Assembly: GCA_009929855.1 (NCBI GenBank) | Contig: RZZN01000012.1 | Span: 17,004-81,003, forward strand | Direction of reading: 5' to 3' | Source of the DNA: Gammaproteobacteria bacterium | Lineage (GTDB): Bacteria; Pseudomonadota; Gammaproteobacteria; Chromatiales; Chromatiaceae | Length of the DNA stretch: 64,000 nt | In this document: positions 56,522 through 64,000 of the stretch, in pieces | Layout: every line of letters begins with the position of its first letter | Numbering within the stretch: position 1 is the first letter of the stretch | Position numbers and translations under genes: made by a program | Notes under the pieces: model-generated | The model's input: only the letters and a program-made list of their open reading frames with translations | What the model was told of the DNA's origin: nothing | Database searches by the model: none

Positions 56522-56535
56522 GATTGGCGCCAATC
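56522..56535. repeat. 14-bp perfect palindrome, possible operator
   Basis: GATTGGCGCCAATC is self-complementary. It lies 10 bases before the sigma-54-like element, between the divergent T6SS and kinase genes. Its size and AT-containing arms suit a dimeric regulator. Confidence 0.45.
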
Positions 56536-56545
56536 GAGTGCATCA

Positions 56546-56561
56546 TGGCACAGTCCATGCA
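56546..56561 (+). promoter_or_regulatory. Sigma-54-like -24/-12 element
   Basis: TGGCACAGTCCATGCA agrees with the TGGCAC-N5-TTGCA consensus except for one base in the -12 block, with exact GG to GC spacing. It points towards the hybrid kinase gene, which begins 230 bases downstream. Confidence 0.5.
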
Positions 56562-56792
56562 AAACGCTGTCCAGATCAAGTGGACACATCTGATTGTGGC
56601 CTTGTCGAGCAAGGCCGCGATCGATTCCGGTCAATCGATGCGCGCGCGGCAACCTCCTGTCATCAGCGCCCCGAGGATCTGTGCGGAAACGACACGAAGG
56701 TGCTTGGTGGATCGAGGGTCTAGAATGATCTGGCGAGATCATGCCTCCAGTCCGAGCCAAATAAAGACACTTTTTGACCAACGAGACCCTCC

Positions 56793-59700
56793 ATGTCAGA
56801 TGACCCACGTGCTCAGCCGTCGCAGACGCAGCTGCTCGCCGAGAATCAGGCGCTGCGCGCCCGCCTGCGCAAGGCCGAGCAGGCGCTGAAGACCCTGGAG
56901 CGCGAGCCCACACGGGCAGAGCAGCGACTGCGCACGGTCCTCAACAGTCTGCTGACTGGGATCATGGTCGCGGATGAGCAGCGCCGGATCGTCTTTGCCA
57001 ATGGGTTTGCCTGCCAGATGCTGGATTATCGCCAGGACCAATTGCTGGCCATGACCATTGAGCAGATCCACCCCCCCGAGTCCGCCGCGGACTGCATGGC
57101 TCGGTTTGCCCAGGCCATGGGCGCAGAGGATCCGATTGTTGACAACATCCCGATCAGACGCCGCGATGGGAGCGTATTTCTGGCCGAGATTCGCAGCGGC
57201 CTGATCGAGCTCGACGGGCGTCCCTGCCTCTTGGGCCTCTTCACCGACGTCACCGAGCGTCGGCGGACCGAGCGCTTGTTGCGGCAGAGCGAGGAGCGCT
57301 TTCGGACCATGGTCGAGCAGGCCCCGCTCGGGATCGCCCTCACCGATTCGCTGAGCGGGCGGATCCTCGAGGTCAACGACCGCTTCGCCGCCATCGCCGG
57401 ACGCACGCGCGCGGAGATGACCGGCATCGACTGGATGCGGATCACCCATCCGGACGATCTGCAGACCGAACTCGACCAGATGGCACGTCTGAACGCCGGT
57501 GAGATCGCGGGCTTTCAGATGGACAAGCGCTACCTGCGCCCAGACGGCGCGACCGTCTGGATCAGCGTGACCATCGCCGCGGTGAGCGTCGCGGCGGACG
57601 AGGGCCCGCGGCACCTGGCGCTCATCGAGGACATCACCGAGCGCAAGCGACTGCAGGCGGCCCTCGCCGAGAGCGAGACACGCTATCGCCTCGCGATCGA
57701 CGCCGCCGGCGCGGCAATCTGGGATGCGAATCTCGTGACCGGAGAGCAGGTGGTCAACGATCACTGGTACCAGCAGCTCGGCTATGCCATCGGCGAGGTC
57801 GAGCCCAGCTATTCTCGCTGGCGCAGCCACCTGCACCCGGACGATCTTCCCAGGATCGATCAGGCCATCGCGGCCATCATGCAAGGTACCGCCTCGATCT
57901 TCGATCTCGAATACCGGGTCTTCACCAAGGACGGCACACCGCGTTGGCATCATGCCATCGGCGAGGTCGCCGGCCGCGACGCCAACGCTCAGGCGGTGCG
58001 CGTGATCGGCACCAACACGGACATCAGCGAGCGCGTCGCGACGCGCCAGCGCATCGAAGAGACACTCCAACTGCTGCGGCTGGCCACCGAAGCCGCCGAG
58101 ATCGGCATCTGGAGCTGGGAGATCGAGGGCAACGCGCTCACCTGGGACTCTCGCATGGAAGACTGGTACGAGCTGCCTCGGGAGCGGCGCGGCGGCACAC
58201 TCCTCTATCGTGACTGGGAAAACCGTGTGCACCCGGACGACCTCGCCGAGGCCGAGTCATACCTGCGCGCGGCGCTGCAGGAGGACGCCCCGTATGACTG
58301 CGTCTTCCGCTTGCTGCTCGATGACGGACGAGTCCGCCACATCCATGCCGCGGCCGTCATCGACCGCGATGCCGAGGGCAAGGCCTGGCGCATGGTCGGC
58401 ATCAACCGCGACATCACCGCGCAACGCGCGCAGGACGAGGCACTGCGCGCCGCCATGGCCACTGCCGAGAGCGCCAATGCCGCCAAGAGTACCTTCCTGG
58501 CGACCATGAGCCACGAGATCCGTACTCCCTTGAATGCCATCATCGGCACCAGCTATCTGATGGGCAAGGACGAGCTGGATCCGCGCCAGCGGCGCGACCT
58601 GAACATCATCGAGGTCTCCAGCAAACACCTGCTCTCACTCATCAATGACATCCTGGACATCTCCAAGATCGAAGCCGGGGAGCTTGCGCTCGCCCCCCAC
58701 GCCTTCTCACTGCCGGACCTGCTGCGGGATCTGAGGGCACTGTTCTCCGCCAGCGCGGCCGGCAAGGGCATTGCCCTCGAGATCCCAGAGCCCGCGGAGG
58801 CGATCCCCCCGCGGCTGGTGGCCGACAGCAACCGGCTGCGCCAGATGCTCATCAACCTGCTCGGCAACGCCCTCAAGTTCACCGACCAAGGCCAGGTGGT
58901 GCTGCGCATCACGCCGCTCGGCCAAGAGACAGGCGGCACGCAGACGCGCCTGCGCTTTGTCGTGAGCGACACCGGCATCGGCATCGGCCCCGAGCTGCAA
59001 GCCCGATTGTTCACGCCATTCCTCCAGGAGGATTCCTCCACCAGCCGCCACTACGGCGGCACGGGTCTGGGGCTGTCCATCGTCAAACGGCTGGCGCAGC
59101 TCATGGGCGGCGCCGTCGGCGTGGAGAGTCAAGTCGGTCGAGGCTCCAGCTTCTGGCTGGAGTTACCCTTCGAGATCGCCGCCGAGGCCCCTCGACAACC
59201 GGCCGGCGCGCCCGCCAGCCTGCCGCGGCCGGCGCTGGTGGAGGCGGACGTCGGAGCGGCCGACGCTCATCGAGACCAGCGGCTGGCGGGCGTGCGCGTG
59301 CTGGTGGTGGATGACAACCACATCAACCTCGAGGTCATCGAGCATCTCCTGTCTCGTGAAGGCAGCCGCGTCACGCTGTGCGACTCCGGTGAAGCCGCCA
59401 TCGCCACCCTCGAGGAGGCCATGGACGACTACGACGTGGTGCTCATGGACCTGCAGATGCCCGGCATGGACGGCTGCGACACCGCCCTGGCCATCCGTCG
59501 GCAGCCCCTGTCGCGAACGCTGCCGATCATTGCGCTGACGGCCGGCGCGACCGTCAGCGAGCAGCAGCGCGCGAACGCCGCCGGAATGGACGATTTTCTC
59601 ATCAAGCCGGTCGATCCGGACCATTTGGCGCGCGTGCTGCGCCAGCATGTGGAGCAGCGTCGCACCGAGTCGATCCCGGTCGCGCCCAGCGCGGGCGCAG

Positions 59701-60098
59701 CGCGACACCCGCCCGTGCCGACCGAACCCACCGTCGCGGAGCCGGCCTGGCCGATGATCGACGGGATCGAGGCCGCGGCGGCCGTGAGGAACCTGGGTGG
59801 TGATCTCGCCTTCTTCAGGGCGCTGCTGGCGCCCTTCCTCGCCGACAACCGCACCGCCCCGCATGAGGCCCGACGACTGCTGGCCGCGGGTGAGACGACC
59901 AACGCTGGCAAGCTCGTGCACAAGCTGCGCGGGCAGGCCGGTCATCTGGGCGCCACCGCGCTGCGCCAGGCCGCGGGCGCCTTGGAGGAGTCAATCGATA
60001 CCGCTGCCCCCGACATCGAGGATAGACTCAACGCCTTCGAGGCATCCCATGCCGAGCTCTTCCAGGCGGCGCGTGTCTGGCTCGAGCTGCAGCCTTAA
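56793..60098 (+). CDS. Hybrid sensor histidine kinase: four PAS domains, HisKA, HATPase, receiver, Hpt
   Basis: This 1101-residue protein has no membrane helix, so it senses cytoplasmic cues. A short coiled coil (15-45) and four PAS/PAC units (about 45-160, 165-290, 295-415, 420-545) lead to HisKA with LATMSHEIRTPLNA (His574). The HATPase has NLLGNALKFTDQG, DTGIGIGPEL and GGTGLGLSIVKRL. A receiver with VLMDLQMPGMDG (about 830-945) and an Hpt domain follow, with the phosphoacceptor His1043 in LVHKLRGQAGHLGA. All elements of a full phosphorelay are present. A single-receiver gene follows after 12 bases and may be its output. Confidence 0.93.
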   Translation: MSDDPRAQPSQTQLLAENQALRARLRKAEQALKTLEREPTRAEQRLRTVLNSLLTGIMVADEQRRIVFANGFACQMLDYRQDQLLAMTIEQIHPPESAADCMARFAQAMGAEDPIVDNIPIRRRDGSVFLAEIRSGLIELDGRPCLLGLFTDVTERRRTERLLRQSEERFRTMVEQAPLGIALTDSLSGRILEVNDRFAAIAGRTRAEMTGIDWMRITHPDDLQTELDQMARLNAGEIAGFQMDKRYLRPDGATVWISVTIAAVSVAADEGPRHLALIEDITERKRLQAALAESETRYRLAIDAAGAAIWDANLVTGEQVVNDHWYQQLGYAIGEVEPSYSRWRSHLHPDDLPRIDQAIAAIMQGTASIFDLEYRVFTKDGTPRWHHAIGEVAGRDANAQAVRVIGTNTDISERVATRQRIEETLQLLRLATEAAEIGIWSWEIEGNALTWDSRMEDWYELPRERRGGTLLYRDWENRVHPDDLAEAESYLRAALQEDAPYDCVFRLLLDDGRVRHIHAAAVIDRDAEGKAWRMVGINRDITAQRAQDEALRAAMATAESANAAKSTFLATMSHEIRTPLNAIIGTSYLMGKDELDPRQRRDLNIIEVSSKHLLSLINDILDISKIEAGELALAPHAFSLPDLLRDLRALFSASAAGKGIALEIPEPAEAIPPRLVADSNRLRQMLINLLGNALKFTDQGQVVLRITPLGQETGGTQTRLRFVVSDTGIGIGPELQARLFTPFLQEDSSTSRHYGGTGLGLSIVKRLAQLMGGAVGVESQVGRGSSFWLELPFEIAAEAPRQPAGAPASLPRPALVEADVGAADAHRDQRLAGVRVLVVDDNHINLEVIEHLLSREGSRVTLCDSGEAAIATLEEAMDDYDVVLMDLQMPGMDGCDTALAIRRQPLSRTLPIIALTAGATVSEQQRANAAGMDDFLIKPVDPDHLARVLRQHVEQRRTESIPVAPSAGAARHPPVPTEPTVAEPAWPMIDGIEAAAAVRNLGGDLAFFRALLAPFLADNRTAPHEARRLLAAGETTNAGKLVHKLRGQAGHLGATALRQAAGALEESIDTAAPDIEDRLNAFEASHAELFQAARVWLELQP

Positions 60099-60110
60099 CC
60101 ATCGAATAGA

Positions 60111-60485
60111 ATGGATACGACAACCATGAAGACCATCATCGTGGCAGACGACGATGCCATGTTTCGCATGATCATGCAGCGGCACCTCGGCACCATGGGC
60201 TTCGCGATCATCGAAAACGAGTCCGGAAAGCAGGTGGCCGAGCAGATTCGTCAATACCAGCCGGTCGCCTGCCTGATCGACATCATCATGGAGGAGAAGG
60301 AAGGCATCGAGACCATCACCGAAATCGCCGAGCTTCCACACAGGCCCAAGGTGATCGCGGTATCATCGAATGCCTTCTACCTGGATCTGGCCTCGGAATG
60401 CGGCGCCGATGCCGCCCTGCAAAAGCCCATCGCACTGGAAACCTTGAAGGCGACGCTCGGTCGCTTGGGGATCAAGCCGGATTGA
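60111..60485 (+). CDS. Single-domain response regulator
   Basis: The 124 residues are one receiver domain. The acidic pocket is IIVADDDAMF, the phosphoacceptor Asp is in ACLIDIIMEEKEG, the conserved Ser is in VIAVSSNAF, and the conserved Lys is in LQKPIALETLK. There is no output domain, as in CheY or Spo0F. Its start is ATG 60111 or ATG 60126 (MKTIIVADDD). It lies 12 bases after the hybrid kinase gene, so it likely receives phosphate from that protein's Hpt domain. Confidence 0.9.
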   Translation: MDTTTMKTIIVADDDAMFRMIMQRHLGTMGFAIIENESGKQVAEQIRQYQPVACLIDIIMEEKEGIETITEIAELPHRPKVIAVSSNAFYLDLASECGADAALQKPIALETLKATLGRLGIKPD

Positions 60486-60491
60486 ATCACC

Positions 60492-62850
60492 ATGGCTGCC
60501 GCTCGCCAGCGCGTGCCGCGGCTTGACATGGACCGAGGTGCGCCGAGACCCATGAACACGCCTCCGCCCAGCGACGATCTCCTGCGCCATCCCGCAAGCG
60601 GCCTGCTCTTTGATTCGCTGCCCCTGGGGATCGTCATCCAGAGCCCCGCGGGCGAGATCACTGGGGCGAATCCAGCCGCTGAGACCATCCTGGGCCTGAC
60701 CCTGGACCAGATGCGCGGCATCACCTCGATGGACCCGCGCTGTCTTCAACCCCGCGGGCGAGTATCTGGGGATGCGGGGCATCACCCGGGATATCACCGC
60801 GCGCAAGCAGGCCGAGATCGCCCTGAGCCGCCTCAATGCGCTGCTGCAGCGTGAGGAAGGGCGCCTGCGCATGGTCCTGAACAACCTGCTGATGGGGATC
60901 ATGGCGGCGGATGAGCAGCGCCGGATCATCTTTGCCAATGACGTCGCCTGCGGGATGCTCGGGTATCCCCGAGAGGACTTGCTGGCCATGACCATGGACC
61001 AGCTCCATCCCCCGGAGGTGGCGGCTCAGATCATCAGCCGCTTCGCCCGGGCCGCGCGCGGCGAGGAAGCCATCAGCGACGACATCCCGCTGCAACGCAG
61101 TGATGGCAGTGTCTTTCTGGCCGAGATTCGCAACAGCGCGATCGAGATCGACGGGCGCCCGTGTCTGCTGGGCCTCTTCACCGACGTCAGCGAGCGCCGC
61201 CAGACCGAGCAGGCCCTCGCGCGCAGCCTCGCCGCCTTGGAACAGGCACAGGCGCTCACCCAGCTCGGCAGTTGGCGTCTCGACTTCGCCAACCAGCGGA
61301 TGGAATGGTCCAAGGAAACCTATCGCATCAACGGGATGGAGCCTGGCACACCGGTCGACCCCCAGACCCATCACCACTTGATTCACCCGGACGATTTCGC
61401 CGCCTACGAGGCCGCCTGGCAGGCCACGCTCAACGGCGCCCCCTATGACCTCACCCACCGCAACCTCGTCAAGGGTGAGCTGAAGTGGGTGCACACGCGC
61501 GCCGAGATCCTGTACGACGACGCGGGCCGGCCCCAAACCGCGCTGGGCACCCTGCAGGACGTCACGGCGCGCAAGCTGGCCGAGCTGGCGTTGACCGAGA
61601 AGACCGAGGCCCTGCGCCAGGCCGAGCAGCAGCTGCGGGGGGTCCTGGATACCCTACCGGTCGGCGTGGTGGCGGTCGATCTCGAGACCCGGCGCATCCA
61701 CTACGCCAACGAGAATCTGTGCCGGATGCTCGGTCGGGAGCGTGAAGGGGTGGTGGCGATGAGTCCGCTGGATGCCTTCCCGGCCGAGCACCGCGCCATG
61801 AACATCGCCCGCTTCGAAAACGCCTTGCGTGGTGAAGCCTTTTTCGAGCCCGAGCTCCCGGTCGAGCGTCTTGACGGCACGCAGTTCACGGCTGAGATCC
61901 GCAACATCCAGGCCGTGATGGACGGACATCGCTGCTTGCTGGGTGTCTTCACCGACATCACCGAGCGCATCCGCCATGAGCAGGCACTGCGGCAGGCGCG
62001 GGAAGCCGCCGAGGCGGCCAATCGGGCCAAGAGCGAGTTCCTGGCACACATGAGCCACGAGATCCGCACCCCGCTGAACGCGGTCCTGGGGCTGACCCAG
62101 GTCCTGGATCGCGAGCCACTGACGCCCAATCAGACCGACGTGGTCGGGCGGATCCACGCCGCCGGCCAGTCACTGTTGGGCATCATCAACGACGTGCTCG
62201 ACCTCTCCAAGATCGAGGCCGGTCAGCTCCGCCTCGAGTCCCGACCCTTCGACTTGGAGGCACTCTTGACCAAGCTCGATGGTCTGCTGGGCCAGGCCGC
62301 ACGTGCCAAGGGCTTGACGTTGCGCCGCGCGGGCCGGTCGGCAGTGCCTGGTTGGCTACTGGGTGATGGGCTACGGCTGGAACAGATTGCCTCACTAGAC
62401 CGACAACGCACCGCGCTGATCACGGCCAGCGCACGGTGGCGGGGCGCCGCCGCCGGAGACAGGGCGCCACCCACCATGTCGGCACTGCCGCCGCCGGCCG
62501 CGTCAGCCCCGCTGCTGGACGCCGAGCAACTCGCGGCCCTGCGTCAGAACCTGCGCAACCATGACTGGACGGCTTTGCGTGGCTTCGAGGCGCTCAAACC
62601 GGCCCTCGCCGGTGTGCTGGGCGAGACCACAATCGGGACGCTGGATGCGGCCATCCAGGGTTTGCGCTTCGCGGAGGCGCTCGCGCTCCTGGATCAGACC
62701 CTCGCCAGCGCCAATGCGCGTGACCCGCCGGGGCAGCCAACGGCTTCAATCCTTCCTCGGGGCGCGGACGCCCCGACTCCCCTGGGACGCCCCGACTCCC
62801 CTGGGTGGCCTCCGGCCCCAAAGGAGTCGGGGCCTCCAGGCCCCGAGTGA
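60492..62850 (+). pseudogene. Decayed hybrid histidine kinase (frameshift in first PAS, ATPase and receiver deleted)
   Basis: The first part (from 60492 or 60552, SLPLGIVIQSPAGEITGANPAAETILGLTLDQMRGITSMDPRC) is a normal PAS start. Near 60740 it stops making sense, and the frame that opens at 60772 carries on with the PAS end (VFNPAGEYLGMRGITRDITARKQ). Part of the PAS core and the frame have been lost. The rest (692 codons from 60772) has further PAS domains and HisKA with LAHMSHEIRTPLNA. The ATPase then breaks off right after PGWLLGDGLRLEQI and jumps to an Ala-rich tail. The N, G1 and G2 boxes are missing, so autophosphorylation is not possible. The 3' end runs into a repeat block. Its PAS near 60860-61200 closely resembles that of the intact kinase upstream. 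The 60772 frame might still be translated as a sensor remnant. Confidence 0.75.
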
Positions 62851-63259
62851 GGATCCTCCCACGCCAGCAAGCCCGATCGACGCTGGCATGAGCGCCCTGC
62901 CTCAGGCTCGGCCGCGCACCCTGCCACAGGCTCCGCCTCGCGCCCATCCATCCTCGGGGCGAGGACGCCCCGACTCCCCTGGGTGGCCTCTGGCCCCAGA
63001 GGAGTCGGGGCCTCCAGGCCCCGAGTGAGGATCGTCCCACGCCAGCAAGCCCGATCGACGCCGGCATGAGCGCCCTGCCTCAGGCTCCGCCGCGCGCCCT
63101 GCCTCAGGCTTCGCCGCGCGCCCTGCCACAGGCTCGGCCGCGCACCCAATCCATCCTCGGGGCGCGGACGCCCCGACTCCCCTGGGACGCCCCGACTCCC
63201 CTGGGTAGCCGCTGGCCCCAGAGGAGTCGGGGCCTCCAGGCCCCGAGTGAGGATCGTCC
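62749..63259. repeat. GC-rich composite repeat array (three structured units plus 24-bp tandem repeats)
   Basis: Three copies of a 90-110 base unit lie at 62749-62859, 62946-63036 and 63149-63259. Each holds two small hairpins (CGGGGCGCGGACGCCCCG-like and CGGGGCCTCCAGGCCCCG) joined by arms GACTCC and GGAGTC, so a unit can fold as a branched stem. Units 1 and 3 contain an extra 20-base duplication (GACGCCCCGACTCCCCTGGG). Between units are tandem 24-base repeats beginning GCCCTGCCTCAGGCT: two at 62894-62941 and three at 63072-63143. The array fills the non-coding stretch between the decayed kinase and the convergent receiver gene, and supplies the kinase frame's last codons and stop. Confidence 0.85.
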
Positions 63260-63275
63260 GCTACAGGCCTGATCC

Positions 63276-63872
63276 TTATTGATGAGAAGGCGTGGTCTCG
63301 ATCAAGCGTCGAACTGTGATGATCAGCTCATCCATATCGACCGGTTTGGGATGAAAGTCATCGAATCCAGCCTCCAACAGTCTGCTGCGGATCTGAGAGA
63401 AAGGCTCGCCCGTGCAGGCAATGATGGGAAGATGAGTCAGACCAAGATCAGATCGTATACGGCGAGTTGTTTCGAAGCCATCCATGCCTGGCATGCGAAT
63501 GTCCATGAGCACGACATCCCAGCCCAGCGGATGCATTCGCAGCAAGTCTAGTGCCTCCTGCCCTCGGGTCGCGAGTGTGATCGACGCCCCTTGTATGCGC
63601 AGCAGGGCATCCATGACCTTCAAATTGGTTTGGACATCATCCACGACCAAGACACGTTGGCCCACCAGGCTCTCCGTCCTCAGTGATTGTGCTGGCGACT
63701 CGTCACCATCGCCATGTGGGACACCATCACCATGAGGATCTTGGACATCGCCATCACGAACCTCGTCGAGCCGCGCAGCCCTCTTGGAGGCGACCCGCAC
63801 GACCATCCTGGGCTGGTTGGCCAAGGAGAAATGATCCAATTGGATCGTGGAATTGCCCGACATTTGTCTCAT
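63276..63872 (-). CDS. Response regulator receiver with low-complexity N-terminal extension
   Basis: The protein has about 198 residues. The C-terminal 125 residues form a receiver: QRVLVVDDVQTNLKVMDALL, the phosphoacceptor Asp in VVLMDIRMPGMDG, PIIACTG and HPKPVDMDEL. The first 70 residues are polar and contain an Asp/Gly/His-rich patch (DGDVQDPHGDGVPHGDGDE), with no known domain. The receiver resembles the C-terminal receivers of hybrid kinases, so the gene may be a remnant of one. Three ATGs occur at 63881, 63878 and 63872. AGGAG at 63882-63886 best fits 63872 (spacing 9). Confidence 0.8.
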   Translation of the reverse strand: MRQMSGNSTIQLDHFSLANQPRMVVRVASKRAARLDEVRDGDVQDPHGDGVPHGDGDESPAQSLRTESLVGQRVLVVDDVQTNLKVMDALLRIQGASITLATRGQEALDLLRMHPLGWDVVLMDIRMPGMDGFETTRRIRSDLGLTHLPIIACTGEPFSQIRSRLLEAGFDDFHPKPVDMDELIITVRRLIETTPSHQ

Positions 63873-64000
63873 GCGCATCATCTCCTGACAGCGATGAACT
63901 GGTAATTAGTGCCTGAACGGAAACCGCTTTATTCATGCAGAACAATGGGTTAAAATATTTCTCGACTCCGAAGATCGCGAGCCTGCTCGGCGTCCTGAGG
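63873..64000. other. Window end upstream of the receiver gene; no gene seen
   Basis: The last 128 bases are AT-rich compared with the rest (for example GGTTAAAATATTTC near 63944-63957) and contain no supported coding sequence. They probably hold the promoter of the minus-strand receiver gene; no box pair is convincing. Confidence 0.4.

Larger units (their letters stand above)
56279..56792. other. 514-base divergent intergenic region between tssJ and the hybrid kinase
   Basis: No convincing gene is present; a minus-strand frame of 135 codons has no Shine-Dalgarno or family features. The stretch holds a perfect palindrome (56522-56535) and a sigma-54-like element (56546-56561), described separately. 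A TACACT hexamer on the minus strand near 56344-56349 could be a -10 for tssJ, but no -35 box is visible. Confidence 0.6.

Noticed and set aside
56205..56612. Minus-strand frame of 135 codons upstream of and overlapping tssJ
   Set aside because: There is no ribosome site, no recognisable features, and it overlaps the tssJ start in another frame.
62894..63143. Short regular repeats resembling a CRISPR array
   Set aside because: The repeats are directly abutting 24-mers without unique spacers, and no cas gene is near.
63066..63272. Small plus-strand frame with ALPQAxPR repeats
   Set aside because: It lies wholly inside the repeat array, has no Shine-Dalgarno, and its reading frame simply reflects the 24-base period.

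Overview
The window is a high-GC chromosomal segment of a gammaproteobacterium. The block leuC-leuD-leuB-asd-fimV-truA-trpF-(trpB-trpA)-accD-folC-dedD-cvpA-purF-metZ follows the order known from Pseudomonas and relatives. Together with the many sensor kinases, a multihaem cytochrome and the codon usage, this suggests a Chromatiales-like organism (purple sulfur bacteria or kin). That placement is inference: no rRNA, tRNA or photosynthesis gene lies in the window.

Layout. (1) 1-3561: a membrane-bound five-CxxCH cytochrome with a TPR tail, followed by a CRTAC1/FG-GAP protein cut by the window edge. (2) 3666-9788: hom and alaC, a DUF6279-type lipoprotein and penicillin-binding protein 1A. (3) 10004-13746: four co-oriented lipid genes, an OlsB-like N-acyltransferase, an OlsA-like acyltransferase, a GT4 glycosyltransferase and a PlcP-like metallophosphoesterase. 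Together they look like a kit for replacing phospholipids with phosphorus-free lipids. (4) 13743-21007: a large hybrid kinase and a partner-switching module made of a STAS protein, an HATPase, a Cache-HAMP-SpoIIE phosphatase and an NMT1/THI5-like periplasmic binding protein. (5) 20988-24480: an AI-2E family permease, an unknown membrane protein, a long-form HisG and a small lipoprotein. (6) 24736-27558: type IV minor pilin operon fimT-pilW-pilX-pilV.

(7) 27585-44710: one long minus-strand block of amino acid, purine, folate and lipid precursor genes. Likely promoters lie before leuC, fimV and dedD. (8) 44883-46898: a secreted calcineurin-like phosphoesterase and the SrkA kinase. (9) 46950-56278: part of a type VI secretion locus (tssJ-tssK-tssL-tssM-tagF-pppA). 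It ends in a translationally coupled, membrane-anchored endonuclease I homologue whose catalytic histidine and metal-binding asparagine are replaced. (10) 56793-63872: a second sensory region with an intact five-part hybrid kinase, a single-domain response regulator, a decayed kinase paralogue that has lost its ATPase domain, a block of GC-rich repeats, and another stand-alone receiver.

The most interesting points are the compact lipid-remodelling cluster, the apparently dead endonuclease I fold inside a T6SS operon, the binding-protein-coupled SpoIIE switch, and the eroding kinase that ends in a structured repeat array.
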